Positions 3,304 through 5,373 of a stretch of 5,373 nucleotides of DNA are shown here, piece after piece (within the stretch, counting starts at the first letter, position 1; the number at the start of each line of letters is the position of its first letter). Origin of the DNA: Gammaproteobacteria bacterium (lineage in GTDB: Bacteria > Pseudomonadota > Gammaproteobacteria > UBA6429 > Thiohalophilaceae); contig JAADGZ010000299.1 of NCBI GenBank assembly GCA_013152045.1, positions 1 to 5,373 of the forward strand, given 5' to 3'. The translations under genes were made by a program, and so were the position numbers. The notes below the pieces were generated by a model that saw nothing but the letters and a program-made list of their open reading frames with translations, had not been told where the DNA came from and made no database searches.

Positions 3304-5373
3304 CTAAAGAGTATGACCTTTCAGTTGTTTTTTCAATTGGTATAGCAGCTCCAGGGCTTCGCGCGGACTCAGATCATCGGGGCTGATTTTTTCCAGCATG
3401 GTTTCCAGTGCCGATGGTTTAGCCTCCAGGCTGTCTGTTTTGCGCTGGACTGAAACCGGATCTACGGTGGTCGGGGCTGAGCTTGTTTCCAGTTGTGCCA
3501 GTTTGTCCTGGGCCTGCTGGATCACGGCGTGCGGCACCCCGGCCAGAGCCGCCACTTGCAGGCCGTAACTCTTGCTGGCGGGGCCGGGCTGAACTTTATG
3601 CAGGAAAACAATGCCGTGTTCATGTTCCACTGCATCCAGATGTACATTGATACAGCCGGGTAGGGTTTCCGGCAGCCGGGTCAACTCGAAATAGTGGGTG
3701 GCAAACAGGCTCCAGGCACGGATGTCCTGCACCAGCGATCGGGCACAGGCCCAGGCCAGGGAAAGACCGTCGAAAGTACTGGTGCCGCGACCGATTTCAT
3801 CCATTAGCACCAGACTCTGATCGGTCGCATTATGCAGGATGTTGGCGGTTTCGCTCATTTCCACCATAAAGGTGGAGCGACCGCTGGCCAGATCATCCGA
3901 GGCGCCGATGCGGGTGAAAATACGATCGATGGGGCCGATACGAGCCGAGTCGGCAGGCACATAGCTGCCGATATGCGCCATCAATACGATCAATGCAGTC
4001 TGTCGCATATAGGTGGATTTACCGCCCATGTTGGGGCCGGTGATCAGTAGCATGCGCCGTTGGCTATTCAGACATATGTCGTTAGGGCTGAAGGGTTCGG
4101 ACTGGGCCTGCTCTATGACCGGATGGCGACCGCCGAGGATTTCCAGCCCCGGTGTCTGATCCAGACTGGGTGGATTCAGGTTCAGATTTTGTGCCCGTTC
4201 CGCCAGGTTATTGAGCACATCCAGCTCGGCCAGCGCGCGGGCACTCTCCTGCAGTGGGTTCAGATCCTGATGGAGATACTCCAGCAGTTGTTCATAGAGT
4301 TGTTTTTCTCGCGCCAGAGCATGCTCGTTGGCGCTGAGTACCCGTTCTTCCAGGGCTTTGAGTTCCGGGGTGATATAGCGTTCTGCGGCTTTCAGCGTCT
4401 GGCGTCGCTGGTAGTCTTCTGGCAGGTTTTCCGAATGCAGGCGACTGACCTCAATATAATAGCCGTGTACCCGGTTGTAGCCCACTTTAAGGCCGTTGAC
4501 ACCGCTACGCTGGCGCTCGCGTTGTTCCAGTTCGCTGAGAAATTGCCCGGCATTGGCCTGCAGGCCGCGCAGCTCATCCAGCGCCGGATCGTAGCCGGGG
4601 GCGATGACGCCGCCGTCACGGATTAATAGCGGTGGGCTGTCGATAAGGGCTTTTTGCAAGCGGCTGTGAACCTGCGGAAATTCGCGGATCTGTTTTAGCA
4701 GCTCGACCAGCCTGGATCCTGTTTGGGCCAGTAGAGCATGAATATCAGGCAACAATCCCAGTGCCGTGCGCAGACGGGTCAGATCCCGCGGACGAGCGGA
4801 TTTAAGTGCTATACGGGTGAGGATACGTTCGACATCGCCTACCTGTTGTAGCAGGGGTTGCAGGTTTTCAAAGCGTTGATCTTCAGTAAGGCTAGCTATC
4901 ATTTGCTGACGCTGGCGTAACACGCGCTGATCGCGCAGGGGACGATGAATCCAGCGGCGTAGCAGACGACTGCCCATTGGCGTGGCACAGTAGTCGAGAA
5001 TGCCGGCCAGGGTGTGTTGTTGCTGGCCGCTCAGACTATATTCCAGTTCCAGATTGCGGCGGCTGGCGGCGTCCAGAATAATACTGTCTTCACGCCGTTC
5101 GACGCGCAGGTCACGGATATGCGGCAGCAAGCCGTGCTGGGTTTCCTGCACATAATGCAGCAGGCAACCGGCCGCACGCACGGCCAGCGGTGCATCGTCA
5201 CAGCCAAAGCCACGCAGGTCGCGGGTATGGAATTGTTCACACAGCAGGCGTTTGGCGCTGTCAGTTTCAAAATGCCAAGGCGGTTGACGGGTGAGACAGC
5301 GCAGTGGTGCCAGCCAGTCTTCCTGTGCCAGTTCCTCACTGATCAGCAGCTCTGCCGGATGCAGACGCTCAAG
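3304..5373 (-). CDS. mutS: DNA mismatch repair ATPase MutS, C-terminal 689 residues (5' end outside window)
   Basis: MutS binds mismatches and small loops and, with ATP, recruits MutL. The frame is open to the right edge: 64 further codons (from [14 protein letters not shown] to DDAPLA) precede the GTG at 5181, which is an internal valine. Comparison with E. coli MutS (853 residues) puts about 168 N-terminal residues, including the Phe-X-Glu mismatch-reading domain, outside the window. Visible in order: connector end, core/lever ([15 protein letters not shown]), clamp ([16 protein letters not shown], 295-310), then the ABC ATPase with Walker [10 protein letters not shown] (446-454, bases 4012-4038), [10 protein letters not shown] (500-509), Walker [13 protein letters not shown] (521-532) and ATHY His560. 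The C-terminal helices ([19 protein letters not shown]) for dimer/tetramer contacts are intact. The linker before them lacks a recognisable beta-clamp motif (QMSLL in E. coli). fdxA follows on the same strand after a repeat-filled gap. No U-tract terminator follows the TAG stop. Confidence 0.97.
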   Translation of the reverse strand, partial: LERLHPAELLISEELAQEDWLAPLRCLTRQPPWHFETDSAKRLLCEQFHTRDLRGFGCDDAPLAVRAAGCLLHYVQETQHGLLPHIRDLRVERREDSIILDAASRRNLELEYSLSGQQQHTLAGILDYCATPMGSRLLRRWIHRPLRDQRVLRQRQQMIASLTEDQRFENLQPLLQQVGDVERILTRIALKSARPRDLTRLRTALGLLPDIHALLAQTGSRLVELLKQIREFPQVHSRLQKALIDSPPLLIRDGGVIAPGYDPALDELRGLQANAGQFLSELEQRERQRSGVNGLKVGYNRVHGYYIEVSRLHSENLPEDYQRRQTLKAAERYITPELKALEERVLSANEHALAREKQLYEQLLEYLHQDLNPLQESARALAELDVLNNLAERAQNLNLNPPSLDQTPGLEILGGRHPVIEQAQSEPFSPNDICLNSQRRMLLITGPNMGGKSTYMRQTALIVLMAHIGSYVPADSARIGPIDRIFTRIGASDDLASGRSTFMVEMSETANILHNATDQSLVLMDEIGRGTSTFDGLSLAWACARSLVQDIRAWSLFATHYFELTRLPETLPGCINVHLDAVEHEHGIVFLHKVQPGPASKSYGLQVAALAGVPHAVIQQAQDKLAQLETSSAPTTVDPVSVQRKTDSLEAKPSALETMLEKISPDDLSPREALELLYQLKKQLKGHTL

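Noticed and set aside
4060..4626. 188-codon + strand frame opposite mutS
   Set aside because: It is fully antisense to conserved MutS core and clamp coding sequence, and the protein shows no recognisable domain.
3304..5181. Taking the GTG at 5181 as the mutS start
   Set aside because: The 64 codons upstream ([22 protein letters not shown] and so on) match MutS, so the gene continues past the window edge.
5031..5339. 102-codon minus-strand frame at the right end
   Set aside because: It overlaps mutS in another frame, while the MutS frame itself is open and conserved to the window edge.

Overview
The window looks like chromosomal DNA of a gammaproteobacterium outside the enteric group. The gene pairs xerD-dsbC and mutS-fdxA, the close match of the ferredoxin to the Azotobacter/Pseudomonas FdxA (ferredoxin I) type, and base composition near 50% G+C all fit this. 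The intergenic repeats (a GTTCCCACGC...GCGTGGGAAC palindrome and CCCTCTCCCC...GGGGAGAGGG arms) are of kinds I associate with methanotrophs and sulfur oxidisers, but the genus cannot be fixed from the sequence alone.

Layout: positions 1-2143 hold three rightward genes. These are the 3' part of an O6-alkylguanine-DNA alkyltransferase gene (ogt-like), xerD overlapping it by 4 bases, and dsbC with its own likely promoter. Positions 2631-5373 hold two leftward genes: fdxA, and the 3' four-fifths of mutS, which runs off the right edge. The two blocks converge on a 487-base gene-free stretch (2144-2630). A second gene-free stretch (2955-3303) separates mutS from fdxA.

The first gap is dense in structure. 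It has a GC-rich hairpin after dsbC, a REP-like perfect palindrome, a long AT-rich imperfect palindrome overlapping a 16-bp perfect palindrome, and then a GGA-rich series of small stem-loops. That series ends in a textbook rho-independent terminator on the + strand, although no convincing + strand protein gene lies there. The best reading is a candidate small RNA, possibly of the CsrB/RsmZ (CsrA-sequestering) kind, with a repetitive element as the main alternative.

The second gap contains a 240-bp element bounded by perfect 18-bp inverted repeats, with no ORF and two internal C/T-rich hairpins, consistent with a MITE-like non-autonomous mobile element.

Functionally the genes are mostly genome upkeep: direct reversal of alkylation (Ogt), chromosome dimer resolution (XerD) and mismatch repair (MutS). 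They are joined by periplasmic disulfide isomerisation (DsbC) and a 7Fe ferredoxin for electron transfer (FdxA). None of the five protein genes is a novel family; what is new or unexplained lies between them.
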